Shown piece by piece: positions 20,229-29,217 of a DNA stretch of 64,000 nt. The DNA lies in contig NZ_CALYPR010000003.1 in assembly GCF_945277285.1 (NCBI RefSeq), forward strand, positions 310,001-374,000, in the 5' to 3' direction. The translations under genes and the position numbers were made by a program. This stretch comes from an uncultured Bartonella sp. (GTDB lineage: Bacteria; Pseudomonadota; Alphaproteobacteria; Rhizobiales; Rhizobiaceae). The notes beneath the pieces were generated by a model that saw nothing but the letters and a program-made list of their open reading frames with translations, searched no databases and was not told the origin of the DNA. The stretch's first letter is position 1, and each line of letters opens with the position of its first letter.

Positions 20229-22028
20229 TTATACGAGCGAGCGGCCTTTGGCATCAATAGCATTTGCAACAGCTTCGTCATTGGCTTCATCGGGAAGAAG
20301 CATATCATTATGGGCACGTCCTGACGGTATCATTGGGAAACAATTTTCAAGATTGGCAACCTGACAATCGAAGAAAACCGGCTTGTCACTTTTCAGCATT
20401 TCAAGAATTTTTCCATCAAGTTCATCAGGCTTTGAACATCTGATACCAACCGCACCATAGGCTTCTGCAAGTTTTACAAAATCAGGCATAGCTTCAGTGT
20501 AGGAGTTTGACAGCCTGTTGCCGTGCAGAAGCTGCTGCCATTGACGAACCATCCCCATATAATGGTTGTTCAGAATAAACACTTTGACCGGTGTTTTATG
20601 TTGCATGGCAGTCGCAAGTTCCTGAATATTCATTTGAATGGAAGCGTCACCAGCAATGCAAACAACCAGCGCGTCAGGATGGGCAATCTGTACACCGATT
20701 GATGCCGGAAAACCGTAACCCATTGTGCCCAAACCACCTGATGTCATAAAGTGGCGCGGTTTCTCAAAGCCATAAAATTGCGCTGTCCACATCTGATGTT
20801 GGCCCACTTCTGTGGTGATGAACGCGTCCTTGTCTTTTGTTAGTGCATAAAGCCGTTCAATGGCATATTGCGGCATAATGACATCTTTTCTATGTTTATA
20901 AGCAAGAGAGTTACGTGCCTTCCAGTGCTTGATCTCACCCCACCATACTTTTCTGCTTTCTTTATCGGGAACAGGTTGCAATGCGCGTAAACTGCGTACC
21001 ATATTTTCCAGAACATGCCCGACATCACCGACAATCGGCACTTCGACCTGCACAGTCTTGTTGATCGAAGACGGGTCAATATCAACATGGATAATACGGG
21101 CATTTGGTGCAAAGGCATCTAGTCTTCCGGTAATGCGGTCGTCAAACCGGGCACCAATGGCCAACATAACATCGCAGTCATGCATTGTCATATTGGCTTC
21201 ATATGTGCCATGCATGCCAAGCATACCAAGCCAGTTTTTTCCTGATGCCGGGTAGGCTCCCAAGCCCATAAGTGTTGACGTAATCGGGAAATCTCCCAAC
21301 GCTACCAATTCACGTAACAGTCCTACCGCATTGCTTCCTGATGAAATAACACCACCCCCTGTATAGATAACCGGCTTTTTAGCTTCGGCCAGCATTGCGA
21401 CAGCATATTCAATCGCTTTGCTGTTTCCATCAAGTTGCGGACGGTAACTTTGTCGCGGCATCGACTTTGGTGCAGTATAAATGCCGGAAGCAAACTGCAC
21501 ATCTTTTGGAATATCAATAAGAACCGGCCCTGGCCTGCCGGTTTGCGCTATATAAAAAGCCTCATGAATGGTACGCGAAAGATCATTGACATTTTTAACA
21601 AGCCAATTGTGTTTGGTACATGGGCGGGTAATACCAACAGTATCCGCTTCCTGAAATCCGTCAGTGCCAATCAAAGTTGTCGGCACCTGTCCTGAAAAAC
21701 AGACAAGCGGTATAGAATCCATCAACGCATCCTGAAGGGCTGTTACTGTATTGGTAGCCCCCGGACCAGATGTCACCAACATAACACCAACCTTGCCGGT
21801 GCTGCGTGCATATCCCTCTGCGGCGTGACCAGCGGCCTGCTCATGGCGGACAAGAATATGCTGGAAGACATTTTGTTGGAAAATTTCATCAAATATCGGA
21901 AGGACCGCACCTCCCGGATAACCAAAAATACGTTCTACCCCCTGATCGATAAGTGCTTGCACGACCATTTCCGCACCAGACATTGTTTTTCCGTCTAAAC
22001 TGTCTTTTGGTTTTGGTTGTTCTGTCAT
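20229..22028 (-). CDS. ilvI: Acetolactate synthase large (catalytic) subunit
   Basis: Thiamine-diphosphate enzyme that makes acetolactate (Val/Leu) or acetohydroxybutyrate (Ile) in branched-chain amino acid synthesis. Of 599 residues. It has the catalytic Glu in RHEQAAGHAAEGYAR, a central FAD/TPP-fold domain, and the TPP motif GDASIQMNIQELATA...NNHYMG. I chose ATG 22028 (MTEQPKPKD); an in-frame TTG seven codons upstream is possible. Transcription appears to pass through a leader peptide and attenuator at 22064-22169, so expression should respond to charging of Ile/Leu/Val tRNAs. Confidence 0.97.
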   Translation of the reverse strand: MTEQPKPKDSLDGKTMSGAEMVVQALIDQGVERIFGYPGGAVLPIFDEIFQQNVFQHILVRHEQAAGHAAEGYARSTGKVGVMLVTSGPGATNTVTALQDALMDSIPLVCFSGQVPTTLIGTDGFQEADTVGITRPCTKHNWLVKNVNDLSRTIHEAFYIAQTGRPGPVLIDIPKDVQFASGIYTAPKSMPRQSYRPQLDGNSKAIEYAVAMLAEAKKPVIYTGGGVISSGSNAVGLLRELVALGDFPITSTLMGLGAYPASGKNWLGMLGMHGTYEANMTMHDCDVMLAIGARFDDRITGRLDAFAPNARIIHVDIDPSSINKTVQVEVPIVGDVGHVLENMVRSLRALQPVPDKESRKVWWGEIKHWKARNSLAYKHRKDVIMPQYAIERLYALTKDKDAFITTEVGQHQMWTAQFYGFEKPRHFMTSGGLGTMGYGFPASIGVQIAHPDALVVCIAGDASIQMNIQELATAMQHKTPVKVFILNNHYMGMVRQWQQLLHGNRLSNSYTEAMPDFVKLAEAYGAVGIRCSKPDELDGKILEMLKSDKPVFFDCQVANLENCFPMIPSGRAHNDMLLPDEANDEAVANAIDAKGRSLV

Positions 22029-22063
22029 TTTTTCTACTCGTCGTATCAATTCATCAAAATAAT

Positions 22064-22086
22064 AAAAAAGGCCCCCGAGGGAGCCT
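22064..22086 (-). terminator. Attenuator (rho-independent terminator) upstream of ilvI
   Basis: On the minus strand, AGGCTCC pairs with GGGGCCT around a CTCG tetraloop, followed by TTTTT. It lies about 35 bp before the ilvI ATG and after a short leader ORF, so it terminates inside the ilvIH leader. A competing 9-bp hairpin, TTGCGTATG (22142-22134) with CATACGCAA (22098-22090), and the small GGCT-AAT-AGCC hairpin lie between leader ORF and terminator, as expected for an attenuator. Confidence 0.85.
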
Positions 22087-22118
22087 ATTTTGCGTATGAG
22101 CGGCTATTAGCCTAATGG

Positions 22119-22169
22119 TTACACCATCTGCCCCATACGCAATCGCACTACTAGAATAATCTGTTTCAT
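22119..22169 (-). CDS. ilvL: ilvIH leader peptide (MKQIILVVRLRMGQMV)
   Basis: A 16-codon ORF ending in TAA, just upstream of the attenuator and in the same direction as ilvIH. Codons 4-8 are Ile-Ile-Leu-Val-Val and codon 10 is Leu, the three products of the pathway, as in classic ilv leader peptides. Ribosome stalling there would cover the first arm of the 22142/22090 hairpin, which starts within codon 10. There is no Shine-Dalgarno sequence; the predicted promoter (22205-22177) would start transcription at or next to the ATG, so the peptide is probably read from a leaderless mRNA. Too short for ordinary gene finders. Confidence 0.82.
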   Translation of the reverse strand: MKQIILVVRLRMGQMV

Positions 22170-22176
22170 GAACAAA

Positions 22177-22205
22177 ACATTATTATGCTCGATACTGCCC
22201 GTCAA
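22177..22205 (-). promoter_or_regulatory. Predicted promoter of the ilvL-ilvIH transcript
   Basis: TTGACG (-35) and TAATGT (-10) with exact 17-bp spacing on the minus strand. The A of the leader-peptide ATG is the 8th base after the -10, a normal start-site distance. Confidence 0.6.
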
Positions 22206-22321
22206 TCCAAAAATTTTATTTTTTGACATTTATAAAATAATCTATGACGTTAATTGCAAAAAACAAAGCCGCAATTTTCGGAGCATAAAGCGGACATCAC
22301 AAGGGCTAAAGAGCACCAAAG

Positions 22322-23137
22322 CTAACTCTGCTTTTGTGCGAGAAATAATTGCCCCGGCACCGGTTGCCCCTGCTCTGCACGCACTACAATGTCTTTAACA
22401 CTCACGCAATGAATAGCCTGTTTTGCCAGTTCACTTTCAATATAGTTCTGGCTATGAGCAAAGCGCTGATGGGGGCCAACCTTATAGTTAAGTCCATTAA
22501 ATTCGTCTATCGCGAGTGTTTCGGTCGAAAATCCTAAAACACCATTTTTCGTGAGACATTTGGCAACTTCGCGGAAGAAAACATCAATATCCCCCATATA
22601 GGGAAGAACATCAGTGGCAACGATCAAGTCCCATCTTTTTTTCGTCTTTGTTACAAAATCTACCACATCGCCAACGAAAAGATGTTGGTAATCACCTTTC
22701 TCATGGGCTATTTCAATCATGTTTTCAGAAAGATCTACGCCCCATTTATCATTGGCAAGATCATCCAAAGCATCGCCGGAAAGACCTGTACCGCAACCAA
22801 GATCCAGCATTTTGTCAAATTTTCTGCCCTGAAATTCTTCCAACAACTGCTCGCGCAATTGTAATGGCACATCGTAGCCGAGCTGATCGACAAGAATATA
22901 ATCGAACATATCGGCGTTCTGGTCAAACAAAGTTGCTACATAGGCCCTCGGGGCACTCTCGGGAACTTCACCCCGGTTCATCGAGGCTAGTCGCACTCTA
23001 ATTCCTCCAAAATCTTCGGGATCAGCTTCTAGTGCTAGCCTATAAGCCTCGGCAGCCTTATCAAAATCACCTTGTTTTTCGAGCGATAATCCTAAATTAT
23101 AGAAATGCTCCAACTTGGCTTTATCCGTTGTGGTCAC
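22322..23137 (-). CDS. TPR-containing SAM-dependent methyltransferase
   Basis: Two-part protein of 271 residues. The N-terminal ~45 residues form a tetratricopeptide repeat (FYNLGLSLEKQGDFDKAAEAY), and the remainder is a class I methyltransferase with the SAM motif MLDLGCGTGLSG and a following acidic GVDLSENM. The substrate is unknown. The GTG at 23137 (VTTTDK) is preceded by an AGAAG-type site and overlaps the symporter gene by 17 bases, suggesting coupling. A TTG 33 bases earlier is an alternative. Similar TPR-methyltransferases are widespread in Rhizobiales. Confidence 0.88.
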   Translation of the reverse strand: MTTTDKAKLEHFYNLGLSLEKQGDFDKAAEAYRLALEADPEDFGGIRVRLASMNRGEVPESAPRAYVATLFDQNADMFDYILVDQLGYDVPLQLREQLLEEFQGRKFDKMLDLGCGTGLSGDALDDLANDKWGVDLSENMIEIAHEKGDYQHLFVGDVVDFVTKTKKRWDLIVATDVLPYMGDIDVFFREVAKCLTKNGVLGFSTETLAIDEFNGLNYKVGPHQRFAHSQNYIESELAKQAIHCVSVKDIVVRAEQGQPVPGQLFLAQKQS

Positions 23138-24104
23138 TCTGTTTTCTTCTTTCTGATAAATGGCGGGCAATGACGGTACAGACCATCAACTGTATCTGGT
23201 GAAACAACATCAGTGGCAAAACAATAGCACCAATTGCCCCACCCGATCCGGCAAAAATTGCATTTGCCATTGGTGCGCCGCTTGCCAAGCTTTTTTTGGA
23301 TCCGCAAAAAGTAATTGTTATTTGATCCTTTTCGTCAAAGCCCAAGAGTTTGGAACCATACCAAGTTACCACCAATACAATGGCAAGCAAAACGGCATCA
23401 ATAATTATCATCACAACAAGATCATGCCAACTTGTCGTGTGCCATAAACCGCCAGTCATCGCTTCGCTGAAAGCAAGATAGACAACAAGAATAATGGATC
23501 CCCGATCAACAAAGGATGTCAATGATTTATGCCGGATAATATAGTTGCCAATCCAGCGCTGCAACATTTGTCCGAGAACGAAAGGAATAAGCAACTGTAT
23601 AAGAATGCTTTCCAAAGCAGTTGCCGATATTGCCGCTTTCCCGCCACCCGCAGAAAACAATAACCCGACAAGAAGCGGCGTCAAAAACATACCAAAAATA
23701 TTGGATGCCGAAGCCGAAACAATCGCTGCCGGTATATTGCCACCGGCAATGGAAGTAAATGCAATCGACGATTGTACCGTTGATGGCAAAACGCACAAAT
23801 AGAGAATGCCCGCATAAAAGGTTGACTCTTTCAACCCCGGTACAATAACACCAGCTAAAATACCAAGAATAGGAAAGAGAACAAATGTGGCAAGAAATAC
23901 CGTTAAATGCAATCGCCAATGGGTAATTCCGGCAACAACTGCCTGACGCGGTAATTTTGCCCCATGCAAGAAAAACAACAGTCCGACGAATATCTGGGTG
24001 AGCAATGAAAACCACTCGGCCGCTTTGCCGGAAACAGGCGCAATGCTTGCAATAATAATCGCTATAATAAGGGCGCTTAAAAATTTATCTGGTAAAAACT
24101 TCAT
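23121..24104 (-). CDS. Bile acid:sodium symporter family protein (SBF-like, YfeH type)
   Basis: Integral membrane protein of 327 residues with about ten hydrophobic helices. It matches the SBF-like family: an N-terminal inverted-repeat half with FFLHGAKLPRQAV, a central PSTVQSSIAFTSIAGGN motif, and FCGSKKSLASGAPMANAIF in the second half. The two conserved crossover segments fit the ASBT fold. The transported substrate is not bile acid in most bacteria and is unknown here. It overlaps the TPR-methyltransferase gene downstream, so they are likely co-expressed. Confidence 0.9.
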   Translation of the reverse strand: MKFLPDKFLSALIIAIIIASIAPVSGKAAEWFSLLTQIFVGLLFFLHGAKLPRQAVVAGITHWRLHLTVFLATFVLFPILGILAGVIVPGLKESTFYAGILYLCVLPSTVQSSIAFTSIAGGNIPAAIVSASASNIFGMFLTPLLVGLLFSAGGGKAAISATALESILIQLLIPFVLGQMLQRWIGNYIIRHKSLTSFVDRGSIILVVYLAFSEAMTGGLWHTTSWHDLVVMIIIDAVLLAIVLVVTWYGSKLLGFDEKDQITITFCGSKKSLASGAPMANAIFAGSGGAIGAIVLPLMLFHQIQLMVCTVIARHLSERRKQSDHNG

Positions 24105-24168
24105 TGTCGCTATTCTTCGCGAAAAACGATGGATTTAATAAGTAAAGGCCAATTATTTTTCAAGACAG

Positions 24169-24714
24169 TTACAGCTCTTCCGGTAATGATAGAGAAACAA
24201 GATTATATTTGAACCGCATAGCATTTTCATAATAATGGTCTGCCGATTTTTTAATGCCTTCGATTTCTTGTTCTGTCAATTTTCTGACCAAACGCCCCGG
24301 GTTACCGAGGATGAGTGACCGTGCAGGGAATTCTTTACCTTGAGTGACAACCGTTCCGGCACCAATAATTGACTCCTCGCCAATGATAGCATGATTCATG
24401 ACAATTGCTCCCATTCCGATTAGGCAGTGATCGCCAATTGTGCAACCATGGAGTATGGCTTTATGGCCAATAGTTGAATTTTTACCGATCACAACTTCAA
24501 TGCCGGCATCAGTGTGGACAAGCGACAGGTCTTGAATATTTGTTCCCTCACCTATTGTTATCATTTCGTTGTCGCCGCGCAGTACACTTCCGAACCAGAT
24601 GCTCGAGCGTGGTTTCAATGTCACTTTGCCAATAATTTCAGCACTTTTTGCTATCCACGTGGCAGCTGTATCTTCAATGATGGGATTAATACCGTCTAGC
24701 CGATAGAAAGCCAT
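24169..24714 (-). CDS. Gamma-carbonic-anhydrase-like left-handed beta-helix protein
   Basis: Hexapeptide-repeat protein of 181 residues in the gamma-carbonic anhydrase / YrdA-PaaY family, trimeric with metal at subunit interfaces. Candidate metal-binding His residues are seen in VHTDAGIEV, IGHKAILHGCTIG and MNHAIIG. Whether it hydrates CO2 or is an inactive relative cannot be decided from sequence. I chose ATG 24714, preceded by GGAGGGGAG, over an in-frame ATG six codons upstream. hflX ends 28 bp upstream on the same strand. Confidence 0.92.
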   Translation of the reverse strand: MAFYRLDGINPIIEDTAATWIAKSAEIIGKVTLKPRSSIWFGSVLRGDNEMITIGEGTNIQDLSLVHTDAGIEVVIGKNSTIGHKAILHGCTIGDHCLIGMGAIVMNHAIIGEESIIGAGTVVTQGKEFPARSLILGNPGRLVRKLTEQEIEGIKKSADHYYENAMRFKYNLVSLSLPEEL

Positions 24715-24742
24715 TTGCACTCCCCTCCACAAAAAACATCCA

Positions 24743-26092
24743 TCACTGCGGATGTTTAGTTTTGATGATATTATTCAACCGGTTATTTGCCTGAATGGTT
24801 AGATTGGCAAAGACAACAAGCGAACCATCTTCCTGCGGACTTTTTTGGATGACTTCACCATTTTTATAAATCCAATCAAGAAGCCCGTATTCATCAGGTT
24901 TAAGAACAATCTGTCGCTTGACCATTTCACCCGATATCTGTTTTTCAATTGTGGCGAGAAGTTTGTCAATCCCCTGGCCTGTTAAGGCTGAAACTGGAAC
25001 AACAGGATTAATGGAGGCACGTGCTGTATTCTGGAGTGCGGCAACGGAAATATCATCAAGCAAATCCACCTTGTTCCAAACCTCGATGATATGGTTGGGA
25101 TCGTCACTATTTACACCAAGGCTCGATAAAATATTCAAAACATCCTGTGCATGGGCGCGATTTTGAAGATCAGACATGTCACGCACATGAAGAATGAGAT
25201 CGGCTTCGACAACCTCTTCTAATGTCGCCCTGAAAGCTGCAACGAGATGCGTCGGCAGATCGGAAATAAAACCAACTGTGTCCGACAACATAACTGTTTG
25301 TTCATGTGGCAAGACAATCTTGCGTAATGTTGGATCGAGTGTTGCAAAAAGCATGTCTTTGGCAAGCACATCAGCACCAGTCAGACGATTAAACAAAGTT
25401 GATTTTCCAGCATTGGTATAACCGACTAGTGCAATGACTGGATAAGGTACTTTCTTCCGTTTGGCGCGGTGAAGTGCGCGTGTTCGCACCACTGTCTCGA
25501 GTTCGCGTTTAATACGGACAATTTTTGACTGTAACAGCCGACGGTCAGACTCAATCTGGGTTTCTCCCGGCCCGCCCAGAAAGCCGCTTCCTCCGCGCTG
25601 TCTTTCCAAGTGTGTCCAACTTCTGACCAGACGTCCTTTTTGATAATTAAGATGGGCTAGTTCAACCTGAAGAACGCCCTCTTTTGTTCTTGCGCGATCA
25701 CCAAAAATCTCGAGAATTAAAGCCGTCCGGTCTATAACCTTGCAACTCCATGCTTTTTCGAGGTTACGTTGTTGAATAGGCGATAAAGAATAGTCGATGA
25801 CCGCAAGGTCAATTTTCTTTTCAGAAATAGTTTTTGCAATTTCTTCTACTTTACCTTGGCCCAACAAGGTCGCCGGACGCGGTTTTTCGACATTGACAGC
25901 TAATTTTTCCACAACATTAAGGCGGATAGCCTCTGCAAGACCTACCGCCTCATCCATTCGTGATTGCGAAGAACCATTATACTCTTTTGGTGAATGGTCT
26001 TTGTCGTAGATAACAGGAACAATAACGATTGCCCGTATCTCGACTGCCTGCAGCGAAATCAGCTTTTGGGCTTTATCATGAACATCATCCAT
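24743..26092 (-). CDS. hflX: GTPase HflX
   Basis: Ribosome-associated GTPase that splits stalled or 100S ribosomes under stress. The N-terminal HflX domain contains a glycine-rich linker (RQRGGSGFLGGPGETQIESDRR), which joins the G domain carrying GYTNAGKSTLFN (G1), DTVGFI (G3) and WNKVDLL (G4). Length 449 is normal. Its position directly downstream of hfq, with 68 bp between, is the conserved hfq-hflX arrangement of proteobacteria. Confidence 0.97.
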   Translation of the reverse strand: MDDVHDKAQKLISLQAVEIRAIVIVPVIYDKDHSPKEYNGSSQSRMDEAVGLAEAIRLNVVEKLAVNVEKPRPATLLGQGKVEEIAKTISEKKIDLAVIDYSLSPIQQRNLEKAWSCKVIDRTALILEIFGDRARTKEGVLQVELAHLNYQKGRLVRSWTHLERQRGGSGFLGGPGETQIESDRRLLQSKIVRIKRELETVVRTRALHRAKRKKVPYPVIALVGYTNAGKSTLFNRLTGADVLAKDMLFATLDPTLRKIVLPHEQTVMLSDTVGFISDLPTHLVAAFRATLEEVVEADLILHVRDMSDLQNRAHAQDVLNILSSLGVNSDDPNHIIEVWNKVDLLDDISVAALQNTARASINPVVPVSALTGQGIDKLLATIEKQISGEMVKRQIVLKPDEYGLLDWIYKNGEVIQKSPQEDGSLVVFANLTIQANNRLNNIIKTKHPQ

Positions 26093-26160
26093 TGTACGTA
26101 AACCAAAAGGTTAGACAAGGAAAAAGGATTAAAGCCCGTTTAGACAAGACAACTGCCCAC

Positions 26161-26403
26161 CTATTCGATTTCCTCTTCTTCATCAAACATCTGCACCGGT
26201 TGACCTGGCATAATGGTCGATATGGCATGTTTATAAACAAGCTGAGAATGTCCGTCACGCCGTAACAACACGCAAAAATTATCGAAAGATGTTACTATAC
26301 CTGTGAGCTTTACCCCATTGACTAAAAAGATTGTTAAGGAAATCTTTTGTTTACGTACTGCATTCAAAAAAAGATCCTGCAGGTGCTGCGATCGTTCCGT
26401 CAT
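26161..26403 (-). CDS. hfq: RNA chaperone Hfq
   Basis: Hexameric Sm-like RNA chaperone that promotes sRNA-mRNA pairing. At 80 residues it has the Sm1 segment ([25 protein letters not shown]) and the Sm2 signature [10 protein letters not shown], slightly different from the common YKHA(I/V)ST(V/I)VP. It heads the hfq-hflX pair; the cobL gene ends upstream on the same strand at 26525. Confidence 0.98.
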   Translation of the reverse strand: MTERSQHLQDLFLNAVRKQKISLTIFLVNGVKLTGIVTSFDNFCVLLRRDGHSQLVYKHAISTIMPGQPVQMFDEEEEIE

Positions 26404-26524
26404 TGTTCTTATACCTTTATTTCGAACCGCATAAAATTTTATTATCGTTCATATCGAACAAAAAACACTCGCTTGTCAATGCGAAACTACAATCGCTCCC
26501 TTTTGTATCACCTCATATACAAAG

Positions 26525-27748
26525 TCATTCAGTAAATGGTTTGTGAGCGATCATCATAGTGATTGGAAGCGCACTGCGCCATACATGAAAATTGCCCAGA
26601 GGCAACGCTTCGGATAATGCCAAATGTATTAGTCTTCCGTTAATCTTTGCAGCGTTTTTCTGCAACAATGCCGTTGTCTCAAGGGTGACAGCATTGGCAA
26701 CAAGACGCCCACCGGCCTTCAAATTATCCCAACAATAGTCAAATAGATCGGGACGGGTGAAACCACCACCAATAAAAATTGCATCAGGCTTTTCAAGATT
26801 TTGTAATGCCAATGGAGCTTCCCCTCTTATTAACCGAACACCTATAGCACCAATGTGATCAGCATTTTTTAAAATAAATTCCTGTCTTTTGGCATTTTTT
26901 TCAACGGCATAAGCACGTGCGCCTTTTGCAGCCCTTGCCCATTCCACTGAAATAGAGCCGCAACCAGCGCCGACATCCCATAAAACTTCCCCACATTTTG
27001 GCGCAAGATGTGCCAAGGTGACAGCCCGGACATCCTGCTTGGTCAATTGTCCATCATTTAAAAACGTGTCGTCAGGCAAGCCCGAACAACACGGATAGCC
27101 AGCCTTTTTTCTATTTGCCAGACAATGGATGGCAACCAGATTGAGATCTTCACAGTCATTGAGGCTGTATTGATCCGCTTGCTGTGAACGGATGCGTTCT
27201 TTTGGTCCGTTTAAATGCTCCATTACAGTTAGTTGGCTTGTGCCAAAGCCTTCTTCCCTCAACAATTTTGCCAAAGCAGAGGGGCTATTTTTATTCTCGG
27301 AAAGTATGATCAAATAGCTGTTTGGCTGTAAATATCCGATAACCGAACGGAGGGGACGTCCATGAATAGAAAGACAGGCAACATCCTGTAAAGCCCATCC
27401 AAGACGTGCAGCCGCCAGCGAAAATGAAGACGGATGTGGCAACACCAGAACATCATCGACTGGCAATTTGCGTAAAAATGTTGCACCCGCCCCAAAAAAC
27501 ATTGGATCTCCGCTTGCCAGTACAACAACATTTTGCCCATTGAGAGCCAATACCTCGTCGATACCCTTCATGAAAGGCGATGGCCATTTTTTTGCTTTTT
27601 TCCTAAATTGTGACGGCAAAAAACCTAGATGACGCTCGCCACCAAAAATATGTTGTGCCGTAGCTATATGTTCCTGTTGGCGGCAAGATAGGCCGTTCCA
27701 GCCATCATCTCCAACGCCTATAATGGTAAGCCAAGGTTTTTTATTCAT
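26525..27748 (-). CDS. cobL: Precorrin-6Y C5,15-methyltransferase (decarboxylating)
   Basis: Bifunctional cobalamin-pathway enzyme that adds methyl groups at C5 and C15 of precorrin-6B and decarboxylates the C12 acetate side chain. Of 407 residues. The N-terminal CbiE-like tetrapyrrole methylase domain (WLTIIGVGDDGWNG; LASGDPMFFG) is fused to a CbiT-like domain with the SAM motif WDVGAGCGSISVEWA and FIGGGFTRP. It diverges from cobG across a 97-bp region that contains a tandem repeat. Its usual neighbours cobK and cobM are not adjacent. Confidence 0.95.
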   Translation of the reverse strand: MNKKPWLTIIGVGDDGWNGLSCRQQEHIATAQHIFGGERHLGFLPSQFRKKAKKWPSPFMKGIDEVLALNGQNVVVLASGDPMFFGAGATFLRKLPVDDVLVLPHPSSFSLAAARLGWALQDVACLSIHGRPLRSVIGYLQPNSYLIILSENKNSPSALAKLLREEGFGTSQLTVMEHLNGPKERIRSQQADQYSLNDCEDLNLVAIHCLANRKKAGYPCCSGLPDDTFLNDGQLTKQDVRAVTLAHLAPKCGEVLWDVGAGCGSISVEWARAAKGARAYAVEKNAKRQEFILKNADHIGAIGVRLIRGEAPLALQNLEKPDAIFIGGGFTRPDLFDYCWDNLKAGGRLVANAVTLETTALLQKNAAKINGRLIHLALSEALPLGNFHVWRSALPITMMIAHKPFTE

Positions 27749-27753
27749 TTATT

Positions 27754-27803
27754 TTGATCACCGCCTATTTCTTTTACGTTGATCGAAAGGCTATTTCTTT
27801 CTA
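27754..27803. repeat. Tandem direct repeat in the cobL-cobG divergent promoter region
   Basis: Two copies of TTGATC-(5 or 6 nt)-CTATTTCTTT lie head to tail with a 25-bp period (starts at 27754 and 27779), in the only regulatory space between the divergent cobL and cobG genes. The even spacing, a little over two helical turns, suggests a pair of operator sites for an unidentified regulator. No cobalamin riboswitch is present there; the region is too short. Confidence 0.5.
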
Positions 27804-27845
27804 TGTTTTCTTCTTAGAGTCCGTCCAGTCGTAGAGCAAGCATAA

Positions 27846-29213
27846 ATGACTATTTTCCAAGTTGGCAATATCGAAAGCAAAACCGAGGTAGTACAGGATC
27901 GTCGATTTGCCTGTCCCGGCCTGTTTCGTATGCCCGCAGCCAATGATGGCGGCATCTGCCGAATTAAATTACCACTTGGCCAACTAACAACTGCGCAAAT
28001 AGACGGCGTTGCGGATGCGGCAAAAGCCTATTCTAACGGCCATATCGAGCTGACTACACGCGGCAATATTCAGATACGTGGTGTCGCAAAAAACAATGAA
28101 AAAAGTTTGATAAAAACGCTGCTTCAACTTGGTCTAGGGCCTTTGACACCGGAGGGTGACGACATCAGAAATGTCATGGTTGCACCTACTGCCGGCATTG
28201 ATTTGACTATGTCCGTCGATACAACCAAATTAGGCGGGCAACTCCTTGAAATGTTACAATTCAACCGCGAATTTGCTGCCTTGTCACCGAAATTTTCTTT
28301 CCTTATCAATGGGGGCGAGACGACCAGTGTACATGACCATATTGCCGATATATGGCTTGCTGCTCTTCCCGATGGGAAAACTTTCAATTTCGGTTTTGCC
28401 TCGTCAGTAAACGATAATTATGATGGCAAGACTACAGCAGTAGGCAATATTCCGGCTGGACGCGCATTGGATATTGTCAGATTCTCACTTGAATGTTTCA
28501 TTTTGATAGCTAAGAAAAATCCGGCAATCACCCGGATGAAGCACTTATGTCAGAGCAATCTTTATAGTGAATTTTTGAGTGATTTGACCAAGCGTTTTGG
28601 TAATAAATTATCAAAACCGTTGTTCTTGCCCCGAAAACAAGGTGAACAATCACCTTTAACTGGCATCTTCCCGCAAAAAAATCAGCGTTTTTTCTATATT
28701 GGAGCTCGCCCGGAACTCGGACGATTATCATCACAACAATTGCGCGCTATATCCAGACTTGTCCAAAAACGCAGTGCTGGTACGCCATTACGATTGACGC
28801 ACCATCAGGGGATAATTGTACCTGACTGTTCAAGTCGCGAAGCACAAACGATCAAAGATGGTCTTTCTGAAATCGGACTTGCAGTTGATGAAAAAGATCC
28901 TGCACTTCACATTTTTTGCTGTGCGGGGGCTCCGCTTTGTCATTCTGGACTTTCAAATGTACAACGTGATGGAAAATATCTTATCGACCATTTTTCAATA
29001 GCACCGAAAGCTGATATCCATTTAACGGCATGTCAAAAAGCTTGTGTAGCAACCGTCGCTTTTCCCTACACAGCTTTGGCAATAAAAGACGGCCTTTATG
29101 ATCTCTATTGCGCAGATGACACCGAAAAACATAAATTTGGACGTTTGTTGTGTCAAAATATGACCATATCGGACGTACTTAATTACTTGGAAACATTTAA
29201 AAACAAGGCGTGA
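27846..29213 (+). CDS. cobG: Precorrin-3B synthase
   Basis: Oxygen-dependent monooxygenase that makes precorrin-3B, the signature step of the aerobic cobalamin route. Of 455 residues, in the nitrite/sulfite-reductase fold with two ferredoxin-like half domains (PAANDGGICRIKLP; ELTTRGNIQIRGV). A C-terminal [4Fe-4S] cluster is ligated by Cys in FCCAGAPLC and LTACQKAC. First gene of the plus-strand run cobG-cobH-cobI-cobJ, with 4 bp to cobH. Confidence 0.94.
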   Translation: MTIFQVGNIESKTEVVQDRRFACPGLFRMPAANDGGICRIKLPLGQLTTAQIDGVADAAKAYSNGHIELTTRGNIQIRGVAKNNEKSLIKTLLQLGLGPLTPEGDDIRNVMVAPTAGIDLTMSVDTTKLGGQLLEMLQFNREFAALSPKFSFLINGGETTSVHDHIADIWLAALPDGKTFNFGFASSVNDNYDGKTTAVGNIPAGRALDIVRFSLECFILIAKKNPAITRMKHLCQSNLYSEFLSDLTKRFGNKLSKPLFLPRKQGEQSPLTGIFPQKNQRFFYIGARPELGRLSSQQLRAISRLVQKRSAGTPLRLTHHQGIIVPDCSSREAQTIKDGLSEIGLAVDEKDPALHIFCCAGAPLCHSGLSNVQRDGKYLIDHFSIAPKADIHLTACQKACVATVAFPYTALAIKDGLYDLYCADDTEKHKFGRLLCQNMTISDVLNYLETFKNKA

Positions 29214-29217
29214 ATGA

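Noticed and set aside
22080-22140. Possible tRNA-like fold in the ilvI leader
   Set aside because: Hairpins do not make a cloverleaf; they fit an attenuator with a leader peptide instead.
27749-27845. Cobalamin riboswitch upstream of cobG or cobL
   Set aside because: Only 97 bp separate the start codons, too short for the ~200-nt aptamer, and no B12-box-like sequence is seen.
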